Shown here: positions 1 through 9,991 of the stretch, piece after piece | Position numbering within the stretch: the stretch's first letter is position 1 | Layout: each line of letters begins with the position of its first letter | NCBI RefSeq assembly: GCF_904849725.1 | Contig: NC_058522.1 | Span: 198,383,986 to 198,447,985, forward strand | Reading direction: 5' to 3' | Source of the DNA: Hordeum vulgare subsp. vulgare | Taxonomy: Eukaryota; Streptophyta; Magnoliopsida; Poales; Poaceae | Length of the DNA: 64,000 bases | Position numbers and translations under genes: made by a program | The notes under the pieces: model-generated | The model's database searches: none | What the model saw: the letters and a program-made list of their open reading frames with translations, nothing else | Told to the model about the DNA's origin: nothing

Positions 1-2
1 AC

Positions 3-183
3 AACGAGGACAACGAGGGCTCCGTCGGCCCCGAGATCTCCCGCCGTCACTCCCAGAAGGCGGTCGCCCACGAGGTCCGCCGTACGCACGTAGGTCGATG
101 CCATTCACCACTCCTTCTCGTGGCGCCACGCCAACCGCGCCATGGGCATCCTTGCGGAACTCGCAAAAAACGGTAATCCCTGA
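3..183 (+). other. Unidentified coding-like fragment
   Basis: From position 3 a GC-rich plus-strand frame runs without stops through a charged stretch. From 97 a second frame reads a tryptophan-containing stretch including NRAMGILAELAKNG and stops at TGA 181-183. The two frames together look like the 3' end of a gene broken by a frameshift or a missed splice site. The composition differs sharply from the AT-rich sequence that follows. I do not recognise the protein. It runs off the left edge, so its relation to the Helitron cannot be judged. Confidence 0.25.
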
Positions 184-1542
184 ACCCCACACTGACCGTA
201 CTGACCCGTGGCCTTTCGCACCCGTTCAGGTGTAATTTGCATATTTGCCTATTTGGTGAAACCTTGAACAATCCTGAGATTCATTTTCAAATTATCAGTG
301 ACCATGTGTGGCAATGTTACTTCTGTGAAACAATGTGTGTGAACTAAAAACCGGTAATTTCACTATGACTCGGATGTTCAGATTCGTTAGGGAGCCCTAG
401 AGTTATGCAACTGTTAGAACCAAAGAGATGAGTCTGGACTCTGGATGAGGATTGCTATTTTGACGTCCTATTGGTGCTTGAGACTATTTTTACCCATTCC
501 GAAGTTTCCCCTTAACCACACTTGTTCAGTTATTTTTCTTGGTCAAATGTTTTCTTGTTTTTGTAACTTTTTTTTCAAACCGGGCTTTGCCCCTTTCCAT
601 TACAAAAGAATGGAAATACATCAACCTCAGGGAGCTACATTTACCCCTTTCTTGTTTTTGTAACTAAGTGTGAAAGAGTTGGGCAACCATCCCAAAATTA
701 GGTGGGCCAAGCTCAACATGCAGTCACATTGAGTATTAGTTTCATGACAGTTACAGTAATTTCCTGGTGCCACACGATGAGGTGTGGATGTGTCATCCAG
801 TTCAGATTCTACTTTGTAGTTGGGTAATCCAAGAAAATACTCTCTTTAAATCACAAGAAAGTAAAGGATAAATCACAAGATTATACAACAGGGTAGTCAT
901 AATTTAAATGGTAGCTGTAGCACTAGCATAGCACCTTCTGATTAGAGTATGTGTTCCTTATTCGTAGTAACGAACAAAATATGCGCTTAGTTCATATGAA
1001 CTGATTATAGTAAAAAAAAGGAAGCATGACGGAGAATGTAAAAAGGGGAAAACTTTACTCGTTTCAATATGCATGTCACAAGAAACAAATGAGATTAACC
1101 CTGGAATAAAAAAATTGCGAATGTACACTAAGCATAGGCCTGAAACTGGGATGTCTTCCACTAAACAATAACTATGGTCTATGGAGGCATCATTTTTCCA
1201 GTGTCAATCGCGATAATTAGGATACATACAAAGTTTTTTCAGTGAAAAAAGCCATGTAAAGTCTACGGTAGAAACAGGGATGCTGAGTGTGATAGATCTT
1301 TAGAATAAAGGGGCAAGAGAACAGGCTGGTTCAATTGGCAGAAACTGTCAACACCTCACAAGTTTCAGCAATTCATATGGTGTCTACCTCATAGCAGCCT
1401 GCTGCTACCAATGAACATTCAAACAAGCCTATTTTTAACAAAAGGGATGTGTTTCATCAACAAAACCCTGTTCTTTCCAGTAACACCATTAACAAATAAG
1501 AACAAATGCATACTATTAATTTGATGCTGCAGTTATTTTTTT
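184..1542. other. AT-rich non-coding stretch
   Basis: No open reading frame with gene-like composition, no RNA gene and no clear terminal repeat was recognised here. It is AT-rich and similar in texture to intronic or captured non-coding DNA. It presumably belongs to the Helitron body that ends at 6845. Confidence 0.4.
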
Positions 1543-3266
1543 ACTTATAATACCAGAATACATAAAACATGACTTGCCATTCATGGATGGTGAAGTCGGT
1601 GATGCTTGCAGAATACGGCGAGGGTTGGCAGCACAACCAAACGCCTCCATGTTATAAAGATAGTGCAGGGTCTCATATATACAAAAAAGGGCACCTCTAG
1701 TGGTATGCAAAACTACCAAATACAAAGGTACATTTTTCAGGAGAAAAATAAAAAATTCAATGTTGGACATAAATTTTAAAACATGGTCTTCCAACAATAT
1801 TGACAACAAACTATACACGTCTACTGTTACACGAAAATGTAAGTCAAATGGAATCATCAATAATTGAGACATTCTTTGGGTTGTTTCGAAACATGTGTCC
1901 TTCAGCAAATAAATTACCTAAATGTCAGCCCTGTGCCCACCAACTACGTGGAAACCCCCTTCAACACCCATCATATGTTCAGCCAATGTGTCACCTATTG
2001 TCGCCAGAGGCCTTCAACCCGTCTGCTGCTGCCGAATCCATCACCGGAGGACTTCAAACAACCTGTTGGCTGTGTTGGTAACATCTCTTCGTGTCCGCCT
2101 CTTCCCAGGTGCACCTCCCTCTATCTCTCTCTCATTCAAGCTGTAAATACAAATTAATAGAAGATAGTAAATCAGAATTTATTATTGAGTTGTAGAGATC
2201 TATTGGGTTGTAGAGAATCAAGTTCAGGTGTTAACTTAGTGACCCTTTTGAATACGAGGCTGCTGCTAAAAAACTGTTGATGATAAAGCATGATTTTTTC
2301 CAAAGTAGGAAGTAGATAAATCAGAAATATGTATGTCAAGCAACACCAGAATTGAAATGCAACCTAATATCAAAAGTTGACATGGTAAATCAAAAAAAGA
2401 GAGGTTGCCCTACCAAAAGATTGGCTAGCCAAAATTTTGTTGTAGCAGGGGCTGGAAAAAACTCGGTTGATTAAGCATGTTTATATCCAACTCAGCTGAA
2501 CAGAAGTAACATAACCTTTACCTTTGAGGAAAAAGGTATCTTGCGAATCACCAGCAAGATGCTGTTGTGGCTGGAACAGTGACATCTTCCTTATATCAAC
2601 ATTTGGAAGCATACACAAAATTTGCAATTATCTTACAATGTTTTCAGCCTAGATCAGATTTTTTTAAATACCTAACCTAAGTACAGTCATATGAATCATT
2701 TCAAATCCATTTAACTATAACATCTCACGAGAACCGATGTTAATCAATTTTCCTACTCATTAAGTGATAATGAAAATGAGAGTGTTATATAAATTGCACG
2801 CACACCTTATATATTTAAAGGAGGCTGAAGAAGCAATATGAATGCAACCATTCAGTAAATGGTCGAAGTATAAGCATAAACTTGTATGTTGTGCCACTTG
2901 TAGAGACAATAGGCTTAATTGTTCCTGGCAATAATGCAATCACCACTTCTCTGAAACAGTGCATCGAAATTCCAGAAGCTAGCAAAACAAATATATCAAT
3001 CTTTATCTAGGAATCAGCGATATGCTATACACTACATTGTCTCGTCATATACTTATATGGTGTTGTCACGGAACTATCAATCCTAAATCCTAAAATAACT
3101 TTCAAGTTTGTAGGGAAGATTATTCTACCAGTACAAGAAATTGATTACAAACAGGTATGAGAAAAGAAAATAAAAACAATGAGCATTGCACATAACCTGG
3201 AATAGAGTTGACCTTGCCGCATTAATTTTTGAGCAATCAGACCATGTTAAAACCACTCAAAAAACT
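1543..3266. repeat. Tandem duplication, copy 1 (about 1.72 kb)
   Basis: This block starts with acttataataccagaatac and is repeated with an offset of 1724 bases in 3267-4995. The two copies differ by scattered substitutions and small indels. A minus-strand frame of about 130 codons (1516-1908) and a spliced-looking exon (2063-2140) are present in both copies. The duplicated block lies wholly inside the putative Helitron. Confidence 0.9.
2063..2140 (-). pseudogene. Captured exon, unknown gene (copy 1)
   Basis: On the minus strand a good plant acceptor (TTTGTATTTACAG) precedes a 78-base open exon ending in AACAG, followed by a GT donor. The frame between the splice sites encodes a basic peptide containing EGGAPGKRRTRRDVTNTANR. 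The same exon with the same splice sites occurs at 3787-3864. Both the orientation and the intact splice signals fit a fragment of a real gene picked up by the Helitron. I do not recognise the parent gene. Confidence 0.4.
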
Positions 3267-4995
3267 ACTTATAATACCAGAATACATAAAACATGACTTT
3301 CCATTCATGGATGATGAAGTCGGCGATGCTTGCAGAATACGGCGAGGGTTGGCAGCACAACCGAACGCCTCCATGTTATAAAGATAGTGAAGGGTCTCAT
3401 ATATAAAAAAAAGGACACCTTTAGTGGTATGCAAAACTACCAAATACAAAGGTACATTTTTTAGGAGAAAAATAAAAAATTCAATGTTGGATATAAATTT
3501 TAAAACATGGTCTTCCAACAATATTGACAACAAACTATACACGTCTACTGTTACACGAAATTGTAAGTCAAATGGAATCATCAATAATTGAGACATTCTT
3601 TGGGTTGTTTCGAAACATGTGTCCTTCAGCAAATAAATTACCTAAATCTCAGCCCCGTGCCCACCAAATACGTGGAAACCCCCTTCAACACACATCATAT
3701 GTTCAGCCAATGTGTCACTTGTTGTCGCCAGAGGCCTTCAACCCGTCTGCTGCTGCCGAATCCATCACCGGAGGACTTCAAACAACCTGTTGGCTGTGTT
3801 GGTAACATCTCTTCGTGTCCGCCTCTTCCCAGGTGCACCTCCCTCTATCTCTCTCTCATTCAAGCTGTAAATACAAATTAATAGAAGATAGTAAATCAGA
3901 ATTTTCTATTGAGTTGTAGAGATCTATTGGGTTGTAGAGAATCAAGTTCAGGTGTTAACTTAGTTACCCTTTTGAATACGAGGCTGCTGCTAAAACTGTT
4001 GATGATAAAGCATGATTATTTCCAAAGTAGGAAGTAGATAAATCAGAAATATGTACGTCAAGCAACACCAGAATTGAAATGCAACCTAATATCAAAAGTT
4101 GACATGGTAAATCAAAAAAAGGGAGGTTGCCCTACCAAAAGATTTGCTAGCCAAAATTTTGTTGTAGCAGGGGCTGGAAAAAACTCGGTTGATTAAGCAT
4201 GTTTATATCCAACTCGGCTGAACAGAAGTAATATATACTTTACCTTTGAGGAATAAGGTATCTTGCGAATCACCAGTAATATATACTTTACCTTTGAGGA
4301 AAAAGGAACAGTGACATCTTCCTTATATCAACATTTGGAAGCATACACAAAATTTGCAATTATCTTACAATGTTTTCAGCCTAGATCAGATTTTTTTAAA
4401 TACCTAACCTAAGTACAGTCATATGAATCATTTCAAATCCATTTAACCGTAACATCTCAGGAGAACCGATGTTAATCAATTTTCCTACTCATTAAGTGAT
4501 AATGAAAATGAGAGTATTATTTAAATTGCACGCACACCTTATATATTTAAAGGAGGCTGAAGAAGCAATATGAATGCAGCCATTCAGTAAATGGTCGAAG
4601 TATAAGCATAAAGTTGTATGTTGTGCCACTTGTAGAGACAGTAGGCTTAATTGTTCCTGGAAATAATGCAATCACCACTTCTCTGAAACAGTGCATCGAA
4701 ATTCCAGAAGCTAGCAAAAGAAATATATCAATCTTTATCTAGGAATCAGCGATATGCTATACAATACATTGTCTCGTCATATACTTATATGGTGTTGTCA
4801 CGGAACTATCAATCCTAAATCCTAAAATAACTTCCAAGTTTGTAGGGAAGATTATTCTACCAGTACAAGAAATTGATTACAAACAGGTATGAGAAAAGAA
4901 AAAAACAATGAGCGTTGCACATAACCTGGAATAGAGTTGACCTTGCCGCATTAATTTTTGAGCAATCAGACCATGTTAAAACCACTCAAAAAACT
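3267..4995. repeat. Tandem duplication, copy 2 (about 1.73 kb)
   Basis: Second copy of the block at 1543-3266. The junction with copy 1 lies in an A-rich run followed by act, and the same run marks the right end, so a short A-rich homology may have mediated the duplication. Around 4230-4310 this copy has an extra partial repeat of a segment containing actttacctttgagga and lacks a short stretch present near 2560 in copy 1. Confidence 0.9.
3787..3864 (-). pseudogene. Captured exon, unknown gene (copy 2)
   Basis: Second copy of the exon at 2063-2140, 1724 bases away. The acceptor, donor and reading frame are all preserved. It arose by the local tandem duplication rather than by a second capture. 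Confidence 0.4.
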
Positions 4996-5034
4996 TGTTC
5001 TACTTATGTTCTAGCAGCAAGAGATTACATATGC

Positions 5035-5110
5035 CAATGTGTCCTTCAACACCCGTCATGTGTTCAGACCAATGTGTCCTTCAACACCCAACACGTTTTC
5101 AGATCAATGT
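5035..5110. repeat. 35-bp short tandem repeat, about two copies
   Basis: The segment starting caatgtgtccttcaacaccc repeats after 35 bases (5035, 5070), with the start of a third copy at 5105. A related sequence occurs near 1960-1990 and 3685-3715 in the duplicated blocks, so the repeat extends a motif already present in the neighbouring duplication. Confidence 0.6.
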
Positions 5111-5286
5111 TTAGACCAATGCACGGACAAATGTGTATTCCAACACCAAACTACAAATTTCGTTGATGGACCAAACAACTTCTTGAAACACGAAGCAAAC
5201 GCTGCCACAACAAACCGTGGCATATCTGGGACAACGATAAAAGGACCGTTTTGACATCACAGGCTACAGATTGGAGAAATCCAGAC

Positions 5287-5366
5287 CTGCCCATTGACCT
5301 TCAGGTTGATGTGAGCACCACCTCCTCGGCCCTCAGAATCTTGTCCTCCGCCATCACACCTGACAT
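5287..5366 (-). pseudogene. SUMO-like first exon fragment
   Basis: On the minus strand an ATG at 5366 begins MSGV, and in a second frame the sequence encodes GGAHINLKVNGQ followed directly by a GT donor (CAG|GTCTGG). Plant SUMO proteins begin MSG/MSA, then an acidic/lysine stretch, then GGAHINLKVKGQ, and as I recall the first intron lies after that motif. The match is 11 of 12 residues. A one-base indel between the start and the motif puts them in different frames. The rest of SUMO (beta-grasp core and the C-terminal GG) is not visible within the window. This is best read as a broken exon 1 carried by the Helitron. A divergent SUMO-like paralogue as donor is also possible. Confidence 0.65.
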
Positions 5367-5897
5367 CTCGACCTAGTATGATTTATTTGCACTTATATCA
5401 ACAAGTATGGTTTATCAAAAAAATATTGTTTATGGAACAAAAAAATTGGATAAGGATACATGTAAAATATACTATTTTGGATGTCCTAAACCTTAACACC
5501 CACCAGAGAAAATCTGCACTTATACCAGCAAGCACACGAAAGTAGTCCTCTAGAACAACCATATGCAACACTGAATCCATCTAGACAAATTTTGTACAGT
5601 TCATCAAATGAAAACTGAAAGCTACAAAGATCCCATTGAAAGTGCACATATGCATATCACCATTTTCGACACAAACTATCTGAAGATATAACTATGCCAT
5701 TGGACAAAACGATTCATGGATTGGCATAAAGCATGAGTATCTACAATCACAAGAAGGAAGAATATCTAAACTGAAAATTTTAAAAAAAATATCTAAACAG
5801 ATGTAGCACTTTGCAACCATATCTCCATATGAGAAGGTACACAGAGAGCTAGGGGACAGAAAAATCACTCAAAATAGGGGGTCAAGGGGATACATAC

Positions 5898-6092
5898 GTT
5901 CGTTGTAGCTGCTGTAGGCGACATTGGACGGCTCAACGGCCGGTTGTCTACCTTCGGCGAACTCGACGCTTCTTCTTGTAAAGAACTCGGTGGCGACATT
6001 GGATTTTCGTCCAAACTTGACTTGATGGAGATTCGAGCCGAGGGCCCTCCCTTCTTATAGCAGCCAACAACAATCCCGGTGGGCAAATCCAT
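5898..6092 (-). pseudogene. Captured first-exon-like sequence, unknown gene
   Basis: An ATG at 6092 on the minus strand opens a 65-codon frame starting MDLPTGIVVGCYKKGG, rich in Ser and Pro towards its end, which stops exactly at a canonical plant donor (AAC|GTATGT). GC-rich sequence lies upstream, as in grass 5' leaders. No matching acceptor and following exon could be assigned with confidence; the next gene-like piece on this strand is the SUMO-like fragment. I do not recognise the product. It may be a chimeric transcript unit assembled by the Helitron. Confidence 0.35.
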
Positions 6093-6740
6093 TGATTTGT
6101 TTTGGACAAAGACACGGTATGCAATCCATCCAAATCAATTTGTGTTGGACAAGGAGTCTGCAATTCCATCTAGTTCACACACGAGAGAAGTACGTAGAGA
6201 TTGAGAAGGTTACGTCGGAGGAGGCCGGAGAGGACTGGCGGCGGCACGTCGGGGACGAGGAACGGCGGCCTAGACGGATCCGGTCGGAAGAGGAGAGCTC
6301 CGATGAGACAGTGGACCAGACCCGGGCGCGAAGCTCCATGGACGGTGGCGGTGACGTCCCGCGCGGTCGCCATGACATGCATTGGTAACCACGGTCCAGA
6401 TTTGGAAAAATGGTAAGAGAGGTGAGGGAAATCGGTGGCGAGAGATGGCATGGATGGGAAATCAGGGAAGTACCTGCGCAGATCAGATGGGATGGATGGT
6501 GCAGTCGCCGGCGTCGGGCCAGCTGCTGCAATGACCGGATCCGGTGGTGGACGGGGCACGAGAAGGGGGGTGAAGGAAGGAATTGGTGGTCATCGTCTGG
6601 GTGGGCGGTGGAGGGGGGACAGGAGAAGAGAGGAGGGGGTGCATCTGGCGAGGAGGTGTGGGAAGGTAGTGGATTGCAGGGGAGCGAAGCCGTGGAGAAA
6701 GAGAATGGGATAGAGCGGTTTTCGGAGGGATCGAAGGATT
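6093..6740 (-). other. GC-rich leader-like region
   Basis: This stretch is strongly GC-rich, unlike the AT-rich flanks, and has overlapping frames on both strands without conserved features. Its position, just inside the Helitron 5' end and upstream of a first-exon-like frame, suggests a captured promoter/5' UTR. No TATA box was identified. Confidence 0.3.
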
Positions 6741-6830
6741 GAAAAAAACCGGTAGGAGAACGTGCGAGGGGGAGCTAGCGACAGGAGGGAATCGAAAGAG
6801 GTCGAACCATCACGACGACGGCAGATCCCC

Positions 6831-6845
6831 CTTTAATAGTAGAGA
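6831..6845 (-). other. Helitron 5' terminus (TC end)
   Basis: The minus strand reads TCTCTACTATTAAAG here, with host A immediately upstream (6846 is t on the plus strand). This matches the grass Helitron 5' consensus at every defined position. It marks the insertion point in the Copia pol sequence. Confidence 0.7.
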
Positions 6846-8577
6846 TAATGGTTATTATGGTTATTTGAATAATACCTTTGATGGTCTTGCACCTAAAATG
6901 AATGGTTTATTGAATCTTGATCATAGTGATACACATGTTCATTATATTGTTGCTAAAAGATATAAACGAGTAATGATAGTACCACTTACTTGTGGCACTA
7001 CAACTTGAGCCATATTGGTGTAAAACGCATTAAGAAGCTCCATACTGATGGATCTTTTGACTCATTCGTTTTTTTGAGACATGTGAACCATGCCAATTGG
7101 TGTAAACGCATGAAGAAGCTCCATGATGATGGATCTTTCGACTCTCTCATTTTTGAATCGTTTGAGACATGCGAACTATGCCTATTGGTACAAACGCATG
7201 AAGAAACTCAAAGATAATGGATCGTTTGGACTCACTTGATTTTGAATCACTTGAGACATGCAAATCATACCACAGGGTCAAGATGACTGAAGACCTCGTT
7301 TTCCAGTGAGATGGGGCAAGAAAGTAACTTGTTGGAAGTAATACATGTTGATGTCTGCGTCCAATGAGTACAAAGGCATGTAGTGGATATCATTATGTTC
7401 TTACTTCACACACAATTTGAGTAGATACTGGTATATTTACTTGATGGAACTCAAGTCTGAATTATTGAAAAGTTCAAGTAATTTCAGAGTGAAGTTGAAG
7501 ATCATCATGACAAGAGGATAATATGTCTACAGTGTTATCGTGGAGGTAAACATATATATCTGAGTTGCGAGTTTGGTAAACATTTAAGACAGGGAGAAAA
7601 TTGTTTCACAACTTTGCCACCTGGAACACCATAGTCTGATGGTGTGTCCGTATGTCATAGTCGTGCACTATTAGACATGGTGCATACTATGATGTCTCTT
7701 ATCAAAATTACCACTATCGTTTATGGGTTAGGCTTTAGAGACAAACCACATTCACTTTAAATAGGGCACCATGTAATTTCGTTGAGATCGCATCGTATGA
7801 ACTATGGTTAAGAGAAACCTAAGTTGTCGTTTCTTAAAAGTTTGGGGCTACAATAATTATGTGAAAGAGTAGCATGATAAGCTCGGACCAAAAGCGGATA
7901 AATGCATCTTCATAGGACACCCAAAACAGTTGGGTATACCTCCTATCTCAGATACGGAAGCAAAGTGTTTGTTTCTAGAAACGGGTCCTTTCTCGAGGAA
8001 AAGTTTCTCTCAAAAGAATTGAGTGGGAGGATGGTGAAATCTGGATTAGGTTATGGAACCATCACTTCAACCAAGTGGGTGTAGCAGGGCGCAGGAAGTT
8101 GTTCCTATGACGCCTACACCAATGGAAGTGGAAGCTGATGATAGTGATCATGTAGCATCGGATCAAGTCACTACCAAACCTCGTAGGTCGACAAGGACGT
8201 GTACTACTCCAGAGTGGTACGGTAATCCTGTCTTGGGGGTCATGTTGCTAGACAACAATGAACCTATGAGCTATGGAGAAGCGATGGTGGGCCTGGATTC
8301 CAACAAATAGCTCGAGGCCATGAAATCCGAGAGAGGATCCATGTATGAAAATAAAGTGTAGACTTTGGAAGAACTACTTGATGGTCGTAAGACCGTTAAC
8401 TACAGATGGACCTTTAGAAGGAAGACAAACGATTATGGTGAAAATTCACCATTAAGAAAACCTCGACTTGTCACAAAGATGTTTCCGACAAGTTGAAAGA
8501 GTTGACTACGATGAGACCTTCTCACTCGTAGCGATACTGAAAGTCTCTTGGAATTATGTTAGCAGTTGTTGAACATT
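6846..8577 (+). pseudogene. Angela/BARE-type Copia pol, part 1 (integrase to start of RT)
   Basis: Decayed plus-strand Copia polyprotein. The pre-integrase/zinc-finger region contains WHYNLSHIGVKRIKKLH (about 6990-7040). The integrase core follows to about 7800, with recognisable but frameshifted stretches such as RYWYIYLME. The linker contains RRSTRTCTTPEW (about 8185-8220), and the start of the reverse transcriptase contains AMKSERGSMYENK (about 8320). The frame changes repeatedly and has several stops, so no functional protein is possible. It is cut on the left by a Helitron and on the right by an LTR element; the sequence resumes at 29401. Family assignment rests on recalled similarity to Triticeae Angela/BARE elements. 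Confidence 0.75.
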
Positions 8578-9501
8578 TGTCGGGGAAATCGACACCTATG
8601 GGAAACTCGAGGAGTCCCTTGATCGTTTGGTGGGGAGAGAGAGGTACGGCGTTGAGAGCGAAGCTAGCGATCAACACCGGCAAGTTCTTTTACCCAGGTT
8701 TGGGCCGCTTGGCGCGTAAAACCCTACTCTTGCTTAGTTTGTATTATGTGCTTACTCTAGGGTGATTTTCTACAGTAACATAGTAGGTGATTAGGGAGTC
8801 TCCGGTCCCAAAAAGTCCCACCCTTAAGAATGAGCCTTGGGCCTTCTTTTATAGGCAAAGGGTCACCAACAGTGTGCTCACGGGGTGAATAGGGAACAAT
8901 ATTCACCGCTCTTCTTCTTCGGTGGTGTCAGGGGCAGTAAATGCCTTGTGTGGCTCTTGACCTACCGCAAGGTGGTCGCGACACGTACCCAGGTGAATTG
9001 ACACATGGGTCTTGTGCTGGCACATGAGGGATGTGCTGGTGCGGTCGGATTGTGGTAGAAATGGGGGAGGACACCTGGCGAGCGAAAGAGGCTTACTGGC
9101 CTGGAGCCTTTGTCGGATGATTTGTTCACCTTCCCGGCAAGGAGGGCTTGTCGGGGGGCTTGAAAACTTTCTCGGCAAGGAGGGCTTGCCGGGGGCCTCG
9201 CTAGTCTGTCCGAGCCTTCCCGGGAAGGGAGGCTTGCCATGGTCTTGCTAATCTTCGGGAGCCTTCCCGGTGAAGTGGGCTTGTCGGGGCCTTGGGAATC
9301 TTCCAGGAAAGGAGGGCTTGTCGGGGCCTTGCATCTGGAGCCTTTGTACTCCACGCCCCACGAAGAGAGGGAAGGGCGTGGCCTTGGTGGGTGTTGGATT
9401 GCCTTTCTGCTGTTCTTCCCGGTGCACTGCCGTCCAGGGCGTCGCCGATGCTCGTGCACAAGTTCGGGGCACAAGGGACCCTAGTTTCTAGTGCACCGGT
9501 A
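8578..9501 (-). repeat. LTR of element X (3' LTR in minus orientation)
   Basis: Matches 28478-29400 over its full length, with scattered differences. It contains a GC-rich degenerate minisatellite at about 9125-9335. In the plus orientation it starts TGTCGGGGAAATCGACACC, and its far end is ccggta where the other copy has ccgaca. Confidence 0.8.
9125..9335. repeat. Degenerate GC-rich minisatellite in LTR
   Basis: A motif like ttcccggcaaggagggctt, followed by gccgggggcct, recurs about five times at roughly 40-55 base spacing. Each unit is nearly palindromic (cccggcaag versus cttgccggg). The same array is present at about 29030-29230 in the other LTR, so it predates insertion or is part of the LTR family. 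Confidence 0.7.
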
Positions 9502-9991
9502 GGAGCCCCCGAGCCTGGGTCACACACGCGCGCGGGGCATTGTTGGGCCAGGCCCAAAGTAGTGCACGGGTTTCCTTGGCAGGGGACTCGGTAGCTTCGG
9601 ATCCGTTGCAGACGGCCCTTCCCCACGTCGCACATCAAGCGCGCGAGGTGGAGAAGTGCGCACAAAGAAGCCTTCCCACCCCCCGACGTGTTACTACCAC
9701 ACATGAAGCATGCGCAGTAATGGTCAAGCAAGTGGTGTTCAAGGCCATAAAGGCCGCAGTCGTGGAAGGGCCTGCCCCCTCATGCATTGGTGCAGCAGGG
9801 CGGTTCCCTGTTCGCCCGTGATCATGGGTGATTGGGCGAGATGGGCGGCGGTTTCTGGATGAGGGGTGCTATCCTACCGCGCCTCGCCCTATAAATTAGG
9901 AAGTTTGTGAGGGGGTTTTGCTTATCCATCAACTCCTCAAACATGCACCACCCCCAACTTGCATCTACGAAATCTTTTCTAGCTCCAGGTG
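9502..9991. other. Internal DNA of element X, left part, with antisense promoter region
   Basis: Short internal segment between the left LTR of X and the nested LARD. No gag or pol sequence. It contains a TATA-like box at 9890 oriented on the plus strand, antisense to X, and a presumed leader leading across the LARD insertion point into the ATG at 27236. Confidence 0.6.
9890..9897 (+). promoter_or_regulatory. TATA box of antisense unit in X
   Basis: TATAAATT lies on the plus strand in a GC-rich context. When the LARD (9992-27214) and one TSD copy are removed, the ATG at 27236 lies about 115 bases downstream, a typical core promoter plus short leader arrangement. The direction is opposite to that inferred for X. 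Confidence 0.5.

Larger units (their letters stand above)
1..6845 (-). mobile_element. Helitron, 5' part, carrying gene fragments
   Basis: On the minus strand the sequence starting at 6845 reads TCTCTACTATTAAAG, which fits the published grass Helitron 5' terminus TCTMTAYTAMYHNW, and the preceding minus-strand base is A, as expected for insertion between A and T. The plus-strand sequence from 6846 onward is Copia pol, so the Helitron interrupts that element. To the left lie gene-like pieces with plant splice signals in the Helitron's own orientation, which is typical of gene-capturing Helitrons. No 3' end (hairpin plus CTAG on the minus strand) was found before position 1, so the element probably continues beyond the window. 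No Rep/helicase sequence is visible, so it is non-autonomous as seen. The assignment of the whole span to one element is inference; the 5' end itself is seen. Confidence 0.6.
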
